The notes under the pieces were generated by a model. It made no database searches. It was not told where the DNA came from and saw only the letters and a program-made list of their open reading frames with translations. Source: Gillisella taibaishanensis (lineage in GTDB: Bacteria; Pseudomonadota; Alphaproteobacteria; Rhizobiales; Rhizobiaceae). From it: a DNA stretch of 64,000 nucleotides. How positions within the stretch are numbered: the first letter of the stretch is position 1; the number at the start of each line of letters is the position of its first letter. The stretch covers positions 1 through 64,000 of the forward strand of contig NZ_MKIN01000020.1 in the NCBI RefSeq assembly GCF_001938985.1. Direction: 5' to 3'. Made by a program: the position numbers and the translations under genes. Positions 17,466 to 27,021 of the stretch are shown in pieces.

Positions 17466-17494
17466 TTGACATTCGTTTTGAGTTCGCTTTAGCT
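17466..17494 (+). promoter_or_regulatory. glpD promoter with GlpR operator-like direct repeats
   Basis: TTGACA (17466-17471) -N17- TTAGCT (17489-17494). The spacer contains TTCGTTTT (17472-17479) and TTCGCTTT (17483-17490), two near-identical octamers 11 bp apart, so on one face of the helix. A bound repressor would block polymerase. Confidence 0.6.
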
Positions 17495-17559
17495 GCTGAA
17501 AGTTTCGCATGAGCAATGAAATGCTGCATTGCGAAAGGGACGACTAAAAGGAAACAACC

Positions 17560-19071
17560 GTGTCCGGCGATCAAGTCTTCGACCTCTTTGTCATCGGTGG
17601 TGGCATCAACGGCTGCGGTATTGCACGCGACGCCGTGGGTCGCGGATATTCGGTCGCTTTGGCGGAAATGAATGATTTTGCTTCAGGCACATCATCTGGT
17701 GCCACCAAGCTGATCCATGGCGGTTTGCGATATCTCGAGCATTACGAATTCCGGCTGGTGCGCGAAGCGCTGATGGAACGGGAAGTGCTCTGGGCCATGG
17801 CACCGCATATCATCTGGCCGATGCGCTTCGTTCTTCCGTTCCACAAGGGTGGCATCCGGCCGGCCTGGCTGATCCGGCTCGGGCTTTTCCTTTATGACCA
17901 CCTTGGCGGTCGCAAGCTTCTTCCCGCCACCAAAACGCTCGATATGCGCAAGGACCCCGCCGGAAAGCCATTGAAGCCGCTGTTCACGCGCGCCTTTGAA
18001 TATTCTGACGGCTGGGTGGATGATGCCCGTTTCGTCGTGTTGAACGCGCGGGATGCAGCCGATCGCGGTGCCCTGATCCTCAGCCGGAGCCGGGTACTTT
18101 CGGCGCGCCGCGATAAAGGCATCTGGGAGATCGACGTCGAGGACCGCGCTAGCCGTAGCCGCAGCACCGTTCGCGCCCGTATGTTGGTCAATGCTGGTGG
18201 CCCGTGGGTGGATAGCGTGCTATCCAACGCCGTCGGCCGCAATAATGTTCACAATGTCCGCCTCGTGCAGGGCAGCCATATCATCGTGAAAAAGAAGTTT
18301 GACGACCCCAGGGCCTATTTCTTCCAGAATCCCGATAATCGCATCATCTTTGCCATTCCCTATGAGACGGATTTCACCCTGATCGGCACGACTGATCAGG
18401 ATTATCAGGGCGATCCGAAGGATGTGAAGATCACGCAGGGCGAGATCGACTATCTCTGCAGCGCCGCTAGCGAATATTTCGCCGAGCCGGTTCGCCCGGA
18501 AGACATCGTCTGGTCCTATTCCGCCGTGCGCCCGCTCTACGACGATGGTGCCTCCAAGGCGCAGGAAGCGACCCGCGATTACGTGCTGAAGCTCGAGGTG
18601 CCCGAAGGTCAGGCGCCGTTGTTGAACGTGTTCGGCGGCAAGCTGACCACCTACCGCCGGCTTGGCGAACATGCGCTGGAAAAGATCGGCGAAGCGATCG
18701 GCGTCAAAGGCAAGCCTTGGACCGCGCAGAGCCATCTGCCGGGCGGCGATTTTCCGCCTACGGGTTACGATGCCGAAGTCGGCCGGCTGAAAAGGGCTTT
18801 CCCGTTTCTGGAGGAGCGGTGCGCCCGCCGTCTGGTTCGCTGCTATGGCTCGCTTGCCCATGCCATGCTGGGTGGCGCCAAGGGGCCTGATGGGCTCGGG
18901 CGTCATTTCGGCGGAACGCTGTATCAGGCGGAAGTCGATTGGCTGATTGCCCGTGAATGGGCGAGAAGCGCCGAGGACATTCTCTGGCGCCGCACCAAGC
19001 AGGGCCTGTATTTGAGTGCGGAGCAGGCGAGGGCACTGGAAGATTATATCGAGGAAGCGCGGGCGGCCTGA
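17560..19071 (+). CDS. glpD: Aerobic glycerol-3-phosphate dehydrogenase GlpD
   Basis: A membrane-associated FAD enzyme that oxidises glycerol-3-phosphate to dihydroxyacetone phosphate and passes electrons to quinone. The 503-residue protein has the FAD motif FVIGGGINGCGIARDA at residues 10-25, the SSGATKLIHGGLRYLE signature near residue 47, and the C-terminal DAO region. Start is GTG 17560 with AAAGGA upstream. It lies between its probable repressor gene and the glycerol transporter genes. No glycerol kinase gene (glpK) is in the window. Confidence 0.93.
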   Translation: MSGDQVFDLFVIGGGINGCGIARDAVGRGYSVALAEMNDFASGTSSGATKLIHGGLRYLEHYEFRLVREALMEREVLWAMAPHIIWPMRFVLPFHKGGIRPAWLIRLGLFLYDHLGGRKLLPATKTLDMRKDPAGKPLKPLFTRAFEYSDGWVDDARFVVLNARDAADRGALILSRSRVLSARRDKGIWEIDVEDRASRSRSTVRARMLVNAGGPWVDSVLSNAVGRNNVHNVRLVQGSHIIVKKKFDDPRAYFFQNPDNRIIFAIPYETDFTLIGTTDQDYQGDPKDVKITQGEIDYLCSAASEYFAEPVRPEDIVWSYSAVRPLYDDGASKAQEATRDYVLKLEVPEGQAPLLNVFGGKLTTYRRLGEHALEKIGEAIGVKGKPWTAQSHLPGGDFPPTGYDAEVGRLKRAFPFLEERCARRLVRCYGSLAHAMLGGAKGPDGLGRHFGGTLYQAEVDWLIAREWARSAEDILWRRTKQGLYLSAEQARALEDYIEEARAA

Positions 19072-19215
19072 TCGGCCAAAAGCGATGGAGGAAATGCCGG
19101 TTCGGGGCTTCGACCTGAGGAGTTGAAGATTCGTATCGGTACCGATGAGGGAGTGCGATGGGCCATGCGGCGCATCTGTTACTGTCGTCGGCGGGCGGAG
19201 GAGGCCTGACAAACA

Positions 19216-20355
19216 ATGCTGGAATTGCGAAACCTGTCGAAGGTGGTAGCGGGGGATGTTCATATCCATCCCGTCGACCTGACCCTGCAGCGCGGGTCGC
19301 TCAACGTCCTGCTCGGCCCGACCCTGTCGGGCAAGACATCTCTGATGCGCCTGATGGCGGGGCTGGATAAGCCCACATCTGGCTCCATCGTGTTCGACGG
19401 CAAGGATGTAACCGGCGTGCGGGTGCAGGATCGCTCGGTTGCCATGGTCTACCAGCAGTTCATCAATTATCCCGCGCTCAGCGTCTACGAAAACATTGCC
19501 TCGCCGCTCAGACTGCGCAAGGCCGACAAGGCGACCATCGACCGCGAGGTCAAGAAGGCCGCCGATCTCCTGAAGCTCACCCCGTATCTGGAGCGCACGC
19601 CGCTTAACCTGTCCGGCGGCCAGCAGCAACGTACCGCACTGGCTCGCGCCATCGTCAAGCAGGCGAGCCTGGTCCTTCTCGATGAGCCGCTGGCCAATCT
19701 GGATTACAAGCTGCGTGAGGAGTTACGCGAGGAGCTGCCGAAGATCTTTGCCGAATTCGGGGCTATTTTCGTCTATGCGACCACCGAGCCATCGGAAGCC
19801 CTGTTGCTCGGCGGTAATACCGCGACGCTCTGCGAGGGCCGCATCACCCAATATGGCCCGACTATCGAAGTTTATCGTCGTCCGGCCGATCTCGTCTCCG
19901 CCAAGACCTTTGCCGATCCGCCACTGAACACCGTTCAGGCCGTGCGGCGGGACATGCATTTCATGATCGGCGGTATCCCGGTTCTCACCGTTCCCCCGCA
20001 CTTGATGCATGTACCGGAGGGACCTCTGACGCTTGCCTTCCAGCCGCATCATCTGTCGTTGTCTGCGGATTCGACATCTTCTGACGGCGTGCTGACGGCT
20101 CGCACGATGATTTCGGAAATTTCAGGCTCCGAGAGCTTCATCCATCTTGAGTATGCAGGCGAGCGCTGGGTCATGCTGGAACATGGCATCCACGATATCG
20201 AGCCTGGTCGCGATCTTCAGGTTCAGCTCGACACCCGCCATCTGATGGCTTTCGATACCGAGGGCCGTGCCCTTGGCTCAGAGCATGTCCAGGAAAAGTG
20301 GACACCGGTTTCTCGTCCGGAAATGCTTAAACACAAAGATCTGGGGGGAGAGTAA
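19216..20355 (+). CDS. glpS: Glycerol ABC transporter ATPase GlpS (variant H-loop)
   Basis: One of two ATPase subunits of the glycerol importer. The 379-residue protein has Walker A GPTLSGKTS (about residues 35-43), Q-loop YQQF, the canonical signature LSGGQQQR, Walker B LVLLDEP, and a C-terminal TOBE-like region. The H-loop reads VYATTEPSEA, so the switch His of the usual VTHDQ is replaced by Thr. Its last 24 residues are encoded by a RIME-like repeat (20281-20345). GlpT, encoded five bases downstream, has the opposite pattern of intact and altered motifs. Confidence 0.88.
   Translation: MLELRNLSKVVAGDVHIHPVDLTLQRGSLNVLLGPTLSGKTSLMRLMAGLDKPTSGSIVFDGKDVTGVRVQDRSVAMVYQQFINYPALSVYENIASPLRLRKADKATIDREVKKAADLLKLTPYLERTPLNLSGGQQQRTALARAIVKQASLVLLDEPLANLDYKLREELREELPKIFAEFGAIFVYATTEPSEALLLGGNTATLCEGRITQYGPTIEVYRRPADLVSAKTFADPPLNTVQAVRRDMHFMIGGIPVLTVPPHLMHVPEGPLTLAFQPHHLSLSADSTSSDGVLTARTMISEISGSESFIHLEYAGERWVMLEHGIHDIEPGRDLQVQLDTRHLMAFDTEGRALGSEHVQEKWTPVSRPEMLKHKDLGGE
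20281..20345. repeat. RIME-like repeat, type B, inside the 3' end of glpS
   Basis: The stretch with AGCATGTCCAGGAAAAGTGG, ACCGGTTTCTCGTCCGG and AAATGCTTAAACACAAAGA matches the intergenic copies at 23452 and 60431. Here it is read in frame as the end of GlpS and leads directly into the glpT ribosome site. Confidence 0.65.
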
Positions 20356-20359
20356 GCCC

Positions 20360-21445
20360 ATGGCCCGCATTTCCCTTGATCACATCCGTCACGCCTATGG
20401 CCCGAAAGGGCTCGCCAATCCGCTCTATGCGCTAAAGGAAGTGCATCACGATTTCGACGATGGCGGCGCCTATGCTCTGCTTGGCCCCTCCGGCTGCGGC
20501 AAGACCACGTTGCTCAATATCATGTCCGGCCTGCTGCAGCCGTCGCATGGCCGCATCCTGTTTGGCGGCAAGGACGTGACTGAACTGTCTACCGAAGCGC
20601 GCAACATCGCCCAGGTCTTCCAGTTCCCGGTCGTCTACGACACCATGACCGTCTACGACAATCTCGCTTTTCCGCTGCGCAATCGGCGCGTGCCGGAGGC
20701 GGAGGTCGATGCGCGGGTGCGTACCATCCTTAAGATGATCGACCTCGAAAGCTGGGCAAAGCGCAAGGCACAGGGGCTGACGGCCGACCAGAAGCAGAAG
20801 ATTTCGCTTGGCCGTGGTCTGGTACGATCAGACGTCAATGCCATCCTGTTCGATGAGCCGCTGACTGTCATCGATCCGCATATGAAATGGATATTGCGCG
20901 CCCAGCTGAAGCAGTTGCACCGGCAGTTCGGCTTTACCATGGTCTATGTCACCCATGACCAGACGGAGGCCCTGACCTTCGCCGATAAGGTCGTGGTGAT
21001 GTATGACGGCCAGATCGTGCAGATCGGCACGCCTGCCGAACTCTTCGACCGGCCAAAACATACGTTCGTCGGCTATTTCATCGGTTCGCCCGGCATGAAT
21101 GTCCTGCAGGCCGGCATCGATGGCGATACGGCCATTGTCGGTGGCGAGCGGATTGCCCTTCCAGGCCGGCCGGTAATCCCCGGCGAGGCATTGACCGAGC
21201 TTGGCATTCGCCCGGAATTCATCCGTCTCACCCGCGATGGCTTGCCGGTAGAGATCCTGAAGATCGAGGATATCGGCCGCCAGAAGATCGTGCGCGCCCG
21301 CTTTGCCGGGCAGCCGATTGCCGTCGTGCTGCGCGAGGATGCGGACGTGCCCGCCGAGCCGAAGCTGAGCTTCGATACTGCCGCCATCAATATCTACGCA
21401 AATTCCTGGCGTGCCGATTATGCCGGCGCTGGATTGGGAGGCTGA
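20360..21445 (+). CDS. glpT: Glycerol ABC transporter ATPase GlpT (variant signature motif)
   Basis: Second ATPase subunit of the glycerol importer, 361 residues. Walker A GPSGCGKTT and Walker B AILFDEP are intact and the H-loop is canonical (VYVTHDQTEA). The ABC signature reads LTADQKQK rather than LSGGQ. The start is ATG 20360 after GGGGGGAG. Not to be confused with the unrelated E. coli GlpT antiporter. Together with GlpS it would form one consensus and one degenerate ATP site. Confidence 0.88.
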   Translation: MARISLDHIRHAYGPKGLANPLYALKEVHHDFDDGGAYALLGPSGCGKTTLLNIMSGLLQPSHGRILFGGKDVTELSTEARNIAQVFQFPVVYDTMTVYDNLAFPLRNRRVPEAEVDARVRTILKMIDLESWAKRKAQGLTADQKQKISLGRGLVRSDVNAILFDEPLTVIDPHMKWILRAQLKQLHRQFGFTMVYVTHDQTEALTFADKVVVMYDGQIVQIGTPAELFDRPKHTFVGYFIGSPGMNVLQAGIDGDTAIVGGERIALPGRPVIPGEALTELGIRPEFIRLTRDGLPVEILKIEDIGRQKIVRARFAGQPIAVVLREDADVPAEPKLSFDTAAINIYANSWRADYAGAGLGG

Positions 21446-21449
21446 GGCG

Positions 21450-22333
<884 letters not shown>

Positions 22334-22337
<4 letters not shown>

Positions 22338-23152
22338 TCATGCAGAACCGCTCTTCCCTCCGCCCCGTGCTGGTCGTCAGCCTCTATATCCTGTTCCTGC
22401 TGCTGCCGATCTATTGGCTCGTCAACATGAGCTTCAAGAGCAACCAGGAGATTCTGAGCTCGCTGACCCTTTATCCGCACGAGCCGACGCTGAAGAACTA
22501 CATTACCATCTTCACCGACCCGTCCTGGTATTCGGGCTATATCAACTCGATCATCTATGTCGTACAGAACATGGTGATCTCTGTCGCCTGCGCGCTACCG
22601 GCCGCTTATGCATTCTCGCGCTATCGCTTTTTGGGCGACAAGCATCTGTTCTTCTGGTTGCTGACCAATCGCATGGCGCCGCCGGCGGTCTTTGCATTGC
22701 CCTTCTTCCAGCTCTATTCTGCGTTCGGCATGATCGACACCCATATCGCCGTCGCACTTGCGCACTGCCTGTTCAACGTGCCGTTGGCGGTCTGGATTCT
22801 CGAAGGCTTCATGTCCGGCGTGCCGAAGGAAATCGATGAAACGGCTTATATCGACGGCTATTCATTCCCGCATTTCTTCGTGAAGATCTTCATTCCGCTG
22901 ATCGCCTCGGGCATCGGTGTGGCCGCCTTCTTCTGCTTCATGTTCTCATGGGTGGAGCTGCTGATTGCCCGCACGCTGACCACGGTCGATGCCAAGCCGA
23001 TCGCTGCCGTCATGACCCGCACCGTTTCGGCCTCGGGGGTCGACTGGGGTCTGCTTGCTGCGGCAGGCGTGCTGACGCTGATCCCCGGTGCCGTGGTGAT
23101 CTATTTCGTGCGCAACTACATCGCCAAGGGCTTTGCCCTGGGCCGCGTCTGA
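22334..23152 (+). CDS. glpQ: Glycerol ABC transporter permease GlpQ
   Basis: A 272-residue permease of the MalG type with six predicted helices and an EAA-like loop (PKEIDETAYIDGYSFPHFF). It pairs with GlpP to form the membrane channel. Start is ATG 22334, overlapping the glpP stop, or ATG 22340. The name follows the rhizobial GlpSTPQ scheme and is unrelated to the E. coli glycerophosphodiesterase GlpQ. Confidence 0.9.
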
Positions 23153-23164
23153 GGAGGAGAGCGA

Positions 23165-23446
23165 ATGACCCTGTCATGGATGGCCTGGACGATGCCGACC
23201 GCCCTGTTCTTCATCGCCATTCTGGCGCTGCTGATTGCGATGTCTGTCTGGGAATATGTCTCGCCCGGCGGCAACCCGCGCGTCGGTATCCTGCGCTTCG
23301 AGACCACGCGTGGGGACCGGCTGTTCATCTCGCTGCTCGGCGCCGCCTTTATTCATCTCGCATGGCTGGGGCTTGCAAGCGCCAGCCTGTGGTGGGCTCT
23401 CGGCCTTTCGGTGATCTACGCCATAGGCGTTTTCCGGACGGTGTGA
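23165..23446 (+). CDS. DUF2160 small membrane protein of the glycerol transporter (GlpU-like)
   Basis: A 93-residue protein with two long hydrophobic segments (about residues 10-29 and 54-90) and the EYVSPGGNPRVGILRFETTRGDRLF stretch (in part) typical of DUF2160. Such a gene is found between the permease and binding-protein genes in rhizobial glycerol operons, where I recall the name glpU. An accessory role in the transporter is likely but unproven. A GGAGGAG ribosome site precedes the ATG. Confidence 0.8.
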   Translation: MTLSWMAWTMPTALFFIAILALLIAMSVWEYVSPGGNPRVGILRFETTRGDRLFISLLGAAFIHLAWLGLASASLWWALGLSVIYAIGVFRTV

Positions 23447-23451
23447 AGCGT

Positions 23452-23550
23452 CAAAGCGTTTCCAGGAAGAATGGGAAGCAATTTCCGTCCGGAAATGCAT
23501 GAAAACAAAGAGTTAGAGCATGTCAGGGTTTCCGGGAAACGCTGACATAC
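23452..23550. repeat. RIME-like repeat, type B, between glpU-like gene and glpV
   Basis: It starts with a variant of the core (CCAGGAAGAATGGGAAGC, then CCGTCCGGAAATGC) and ends with a strong hairpin, GTCAGGGTTTCC with GGAAACGCTGAC (23522-23546). It sits before the binding-protein gene, where it may protect or separate the glpV message. Confidence 0.6.
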
Positions 23551-23591
23551 TTTGAGAATACGCCTGCAATCGCAAACTCTGGGAGGACAAG

Positions 23592-25313
23592 ATGCGAAAG
23601 CACTTAATGACGACAACAGCAGCCATGCTGCTGGCTATGACCGGCGCAGCCTATGCGGGGATGGATGACGCCAAGCAGTTTCTCGATCAGGAGATCAAGG
23701 GCGAATCTTCGCTCTCGCGGGCTGATCAGGAAAAGCAGATGCAATGGTTCATGGATGCGGCCAAGCCCTTTGCCGGGATGGAAATCCATGTCGTTTCCGA
23801 ATCGCTGACGACCCACGCCTATGAATCCAAGGTTCTCGCCCCCTGGTTCAGCAAGATAACAGGCATCAAGGTCATCCACGACGTCATCCAGGAAGGCGAT
23901 GTCGTCGAAAAGATCCAGACCCAGATGCAGACCGGCCAGAACCTTTATGACGGCTGGGTCAACGATTCCGACTTCATCGGTACCCATTGGCGCTATGGCC
24001 AAGTCCGCAACCTCACCGACTGGATGGCCGGCGAGGGCAAGGACGTCACCGACCCGATGCTTGATTTGAAGGACTTCATCGGCCTTTCCTTCACGACTGC
24101 GCCGGATGGCAAGCTTTATCAGCTGCCCGACCAGCAGTTCGCAAACCTCTATTGGTTCCGCTACGACTGGTTCAACGATCCGAAGATCAAGGAAGAGTTC
24201 AAGAAAGAATACGGCTACGACCTCGGCGTTCCCGTCAACTGGTCTGCTTATGAAGACATCGCCAAGTTCTTCACCGGTCGCGAGATCGGCGGCAAGAAGA
24301 TCTACGGCAGCATGGACTACGGCAAGAAGGACCCGTCGCTGGGCTGGCGCTTCACCGATGCTTGGCTGTCCATGGCCGGCAACGGCGACAAGGGCCTGCC
24401 TAACGGCAAGCCGGTCGACGAATGGGGCATTCGCGTCAACGAAAAGGATCAGCCGACCGGCTCCTGCGTCGATCGCGGCGGCGACACCAACGGCGCGGCT
24501 TCGGTCTATGCCGTTACCAAGTATCTGGAATGGCTGAAGAAATATGCGCCGCCGGAAGCGCAGGGCATGACCTTCTCCGAATCGGGTCCGGTGCCAGCTC
24601 AAGGCAACATCGCCCAGCAGATCTTCTGGTACACGGCGTTTACCGCCGATATGGCCAAGCCCGGCCTGCCGGTCGTCAACGACGATGGCTCGCCGAAATG
24701 GCGCGTGGCGCCGTCTCCGCACGGCTCCTACTGGCACGAAGGCCAGAAGCTCGGCTATCAGGACGTCGGTTCCTGGACGCTGATGAAGTCCACTCCCACC
24801 GATCGCGCTAAGGCCGCCTGGCTCTATGCGCAGTTCGTGACGTCTAAGACCGTCGACGTGAAGAAGAGCCAGACCGGCCTCACCTTCATCCGCCAGTCCT
24901 CGATAATGGATAAGACCTTCACCGACCGCGCCCCGAAACTCGGTGGTCTCGTGGAATTCTACCGCTCGCCAGCCCGCGTGCAGTGGACACCGACCGGTAC
25001 CAACGTGCCCGACTATCCGAAGCTGGCACAGCTGTGGTGGCAGAATATCGGTGACGCGGCCTCAGGCGCCAAGACCCCGCAGGAAGCCATGGACGCGCTC
25101 TGCAAGGCTCAGGAAGGCATTCTGCAGCGTCTGGAACGCGCCAAGGTGCAGGGCGAGTTCGGCCCCAAGCTCAACGAGCCGAAGGATGCCGCCTATTGGG
25201 AGAAATACGCCAAGGAGCATGGCTCTCTGGCGCCGCAGCCCAAGCTTGCCAACGAAAAGGAAAAGCCGGTTACCGTCAACTACGACGAACTGGTCAAGAG
25301 CTGGCAGAAGTAA
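23592..25313 (+). CDS. glpV: Glycerol ABC transporter periplasmic binding protein GlpV
   Basis: The periplasmic subunit that captures glycerol for the GlpPQ-GlpST importer. The 573-residue protein has a typical signal peptide (MRKHLMTTTAAML, cleavage after AYA near residue 22) and a family 1 binding-protein fold. It is longer than most sugar-binding proteins, as in rhizobial GlpV. A GGGAGGA ribosome site lies before the ATG. It is the last gene of the operon and is followed by strong terminators. Confidence 0.9.
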   Translation: MRKHLMTTTAAMLLAMTGAAYAGMDDAKQFLDQEIKGESSLSRADQEKQMQWFMDAAKPFAGMEIHVVSESLTTHAYESKVLAPWFSKITGIKVIHDVIQEGDVVEKIQTQMQTGQNLYDGWVNDSDFIGTHWRYGQVRNLTDWMAGEGKDVTDPMLDLKDFIGLSFTTAPDGKLYQLPDQQFANLYWFRYDWFNDPKIKEEFKKEYGYDLGVPVNWSAYEDIAKFFTGREIGGKKIYGSMDYGKKDPSLGWRFTDAWLSMAGNGDKGLPNGKPVDEWGIRVNEKDQPTGSCVDRGGDTNGAASVYAVTKYLEWLKKYAPPEAQGMTFSESGPVPAQGNIAQQIFWYTAFTADMAKPGLPVVNDDGSPKWRVAPSPHGSYWHEGQKLGYQDVGSWTLMKSTPTDRAKAAWLYAQFVTSKTVDVKKSQTGLTFIRQSSIMDKTFTDRAPKLGGLVEFYRSPARVQWTPTGTNVPDYPKLAQLWWQNIGDAASGAKTPQEAMDALCKAQEGILQRLERAKVQGEFGPKLNEPKDAAYWEKYAKEHGSLAPQPKLANEKEKPVTVNYDELVKSWQK

Positions 25314-25335
25314 GACACTACGGTCTGCAACAACC

Positions 25336-25364
25336 GAAGCCGGGCGCAAGCCCGGCTTCTTTTT
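25336..25364 (+). terminator. Rho-independent terminator of the glp operon
   Basis: A 9-bp stem (25336-25344 with 25351-25359) and a T run (25360-25364), 22 bp after glpV. Confidence 0.88.
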
Positions 25365-25401
25365 GCGTCGGCTTCAGATCGGCCTGACATATGCAGCGGA
25401 A

Positions 25402-25439
25402 ACGAAAAACGCCCGGCGCAAGCACCGGGCGTTTTTCGT
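25402..25439. terminator. Second, bidirectional terminator between glpV and cycM
   Basis: A perfect 15-bp inverted repeat (25402-25416 with 25425-25439) containing A and T runs on both flanks. It can stop read-through from glpV and transcripts from the convergent cytochrome gene. Confidence 0.78.
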
Positions 25440-25545
25440 ATTTATCCATCAACTGTAACAGCTTCGATCCGCTCAAAGCCTAAACTGCTCCAGCATTCCA
25501 GCCTCGATCACGCGCAGCAAGCACTGATTCGCAATGACCGGTCGA

Positions 25546-26103
25546 TCAGTTGGTCGGCAGCGGTACCGGGCTGTCGGACTGATTGTGCAGATAAACGATG
25601 AGGTTAGCACGGTCTTCTTCCTTCGGCAGGCCGGCAAAGCCCATGGCCGTGCCAGGCACGAATTTCTTCGGCGCGGTCAGGAAGTGGTTGAGGTTTTCGA
25701 AGGTCCAGTGTTCAGAACTGCCCTTGGAGAAATCCTTCATGCCAGCCGAATAGGCAAAGCCTTCGTGGCTGGCGACAGGCCGGTCGACGACGCCCCAAAG
25801 GTTCGGTCCGACCTTGTTGGGACCGCCCTTATCGGCGTTATGACAGGCCGTGCATTTCTTGAAAATCGCTTCGCCAGCCTTCACATCGGCCGATGCCAGC
25901 AGCTGGGCGATCGGCTTTTCGGCGGCGGCCGGAGCAGCCCCTTCGGCTCCGCCAGCAGCCGGCGCTTCGGCGGCCACGATGGCATAGCCTTCCTTTTCAG
26001 GCTTTGGTGCGTGGAAAATCCCCTCCGACGCAATGGACACCGACATCAGCACGAAGATCGTGCCAAGCAGTGCGCCTGCTCCCATATTCATGTAGGAATT
26101 CAT
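25546..26103 (-). CDS. cycM: Membrane-anchored cytochrome c (CycM-like)
   Basis: A 185-residue c-type cytochrome that carries electrons to the terminal oxidases. One N-terminal transmembrane anchor (about residues 8-27), an Ala/Pro-rich linker (about 44-65), and a class I haem domain with the CTACH haem site near residue 85. The probable Met ligand is in GTAMGFAG near residue 157. The layout and length match rhizobial/bradyrhizobial CycM. Divergent from kdsB. Confidence 0.88.
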   Translation of the reverse strand: MNSYMNMGAGALLGTIFVLMSVSIASEGIFHAPKPEKEGYAIVAAEAPAAGGAEGAAPAAAEKPIAQLLASADVKAGEAIFKKCTACHNADKGGPNKVGPNLWGVVDRPVASHEGFAYSAGMKDFSKGSSEHWTFENLNHFLTAPKKFVPGTAMGFAGLPKEEDRANLIVYLHNQSDSPVPLPTN

Positions 26104-26260
26104 TGGTTATCGCTCCCCATGCAGTCCGCGCAGTAGAAATCGGACAAGCCTCCATCTATGAAAAGGCTAAGACTTTTGCTTGACAGTTGCAACCCGATTA
26201 TGCTCCGCCGCCCTGAGACGTTTTGCCACCTACCCCCCTTGCTTTCAAAGGCGAATCCCG

Positions 26261-27016
26261 ATGTCCGACCCGACAGGCACCAAAACTCTGGTTCTCATTC
26301 CCGCCCGCATGGCCTCTACACGCCTGCCGGGCAAGCCGCTGGCCGACATTGCCGGCCTGCCGATGATCGTGCAGGTGGCCAAGCGCGCGCTTGAGGCCAA
26401 TGTCGGGCGGATCGTCGTTGCCGTCGATCATCCCGATGTCTTCGACACGGTAACCGCAGCCGGTTTCGAGGCTGTGATGACCGGCGAGCAACATCAGTCC
26501 GGCTCGGACCGCATCCATGAAGCACTGCTGAAGATCGACCCGCAGGGCGAGGCAGAGATCATCATAAATGTGCAGGGCGACCTGCCGACCATCGACCCCG
26601 CAACCATCCGCGCCGCATTGCGGCCGCTGGAGGATCCGGCCGTCGATATCGCGACGCTGACGGTTGAGATCGAGGACGAAGCGGAAAAGACCAATCCGAA
26701 CGTAGTGAAGGTGGTTGGCTCGCCGCTGACCGAAAACCGGCTGCATGCGCTCTATTTTACCCGCGCGACCGCGCCTCATGGCAAGGGGCCGCTTTATCAC
26801 CATATCGGCCTCTACGCCTATCGCAGGGCCGCCCTGGAGCGGTTCGTGGCGCTATCTCCCTCGACCCTGGAAAAGCGCGAATCACTTGAACAGCTGCGGG
26901 CGCTGGAAGCCGGCATGCGCATCGATGTCGAGATTGTCGAGACGGTACCGCTCGGCGTCGATACGGCTGCGGACCTTGAAAAGGCCCGCGTCATTCTCTC
27001 TGCAAAGCAAGGATAA
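26261..27016 (+). CDS. kdsB: 3-deoxy-manno-octulosonate cytidylyltransferase KdsB
   Basis: Activates Kdo as CMP-Kdo for lipopolysaccharide core synthesis in the cytoplasm. The 251-residue protein begins with the nucleotide-binding [16 protein letters not shown] motif and has QGDLP and PVDIATL-like stretches of the family. I set the start at ATG 26261; a GTG-type extension 27 codons upstream is not conserved-looking. The next gene begins five bases after its stop. Confidence 0.92.
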   Translation: MSDPTGTKTLVLIPARMASTRLPGKPLADIAGLPMIVQVAKRALEANVGRIVVAVDHPDVFDTVTAAGFEAVMTGEQHQSGSDRIHEALLKIDPQGEAEIIINVQGDLPTIDPATIRAALRPLEDPAVDIATLTVEIEDEAEKTNPNVVKVVGSPLTENRLHALYFTRATAPHGKGPLYHHIGLYAYRRAALERFVALSPSTLEKRESLEQLRALEAGMRIDVEIVETVPLGVDTAADLEKARVILSAKQG

Positions 27017-27021
27017 CTGCC

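Noticed and set aside
23604..24737. 377-codon minus-strand open frame within glpV
   Set aside because: Antisense shadow; no ribosome site or family features, and glpV is fully supported.
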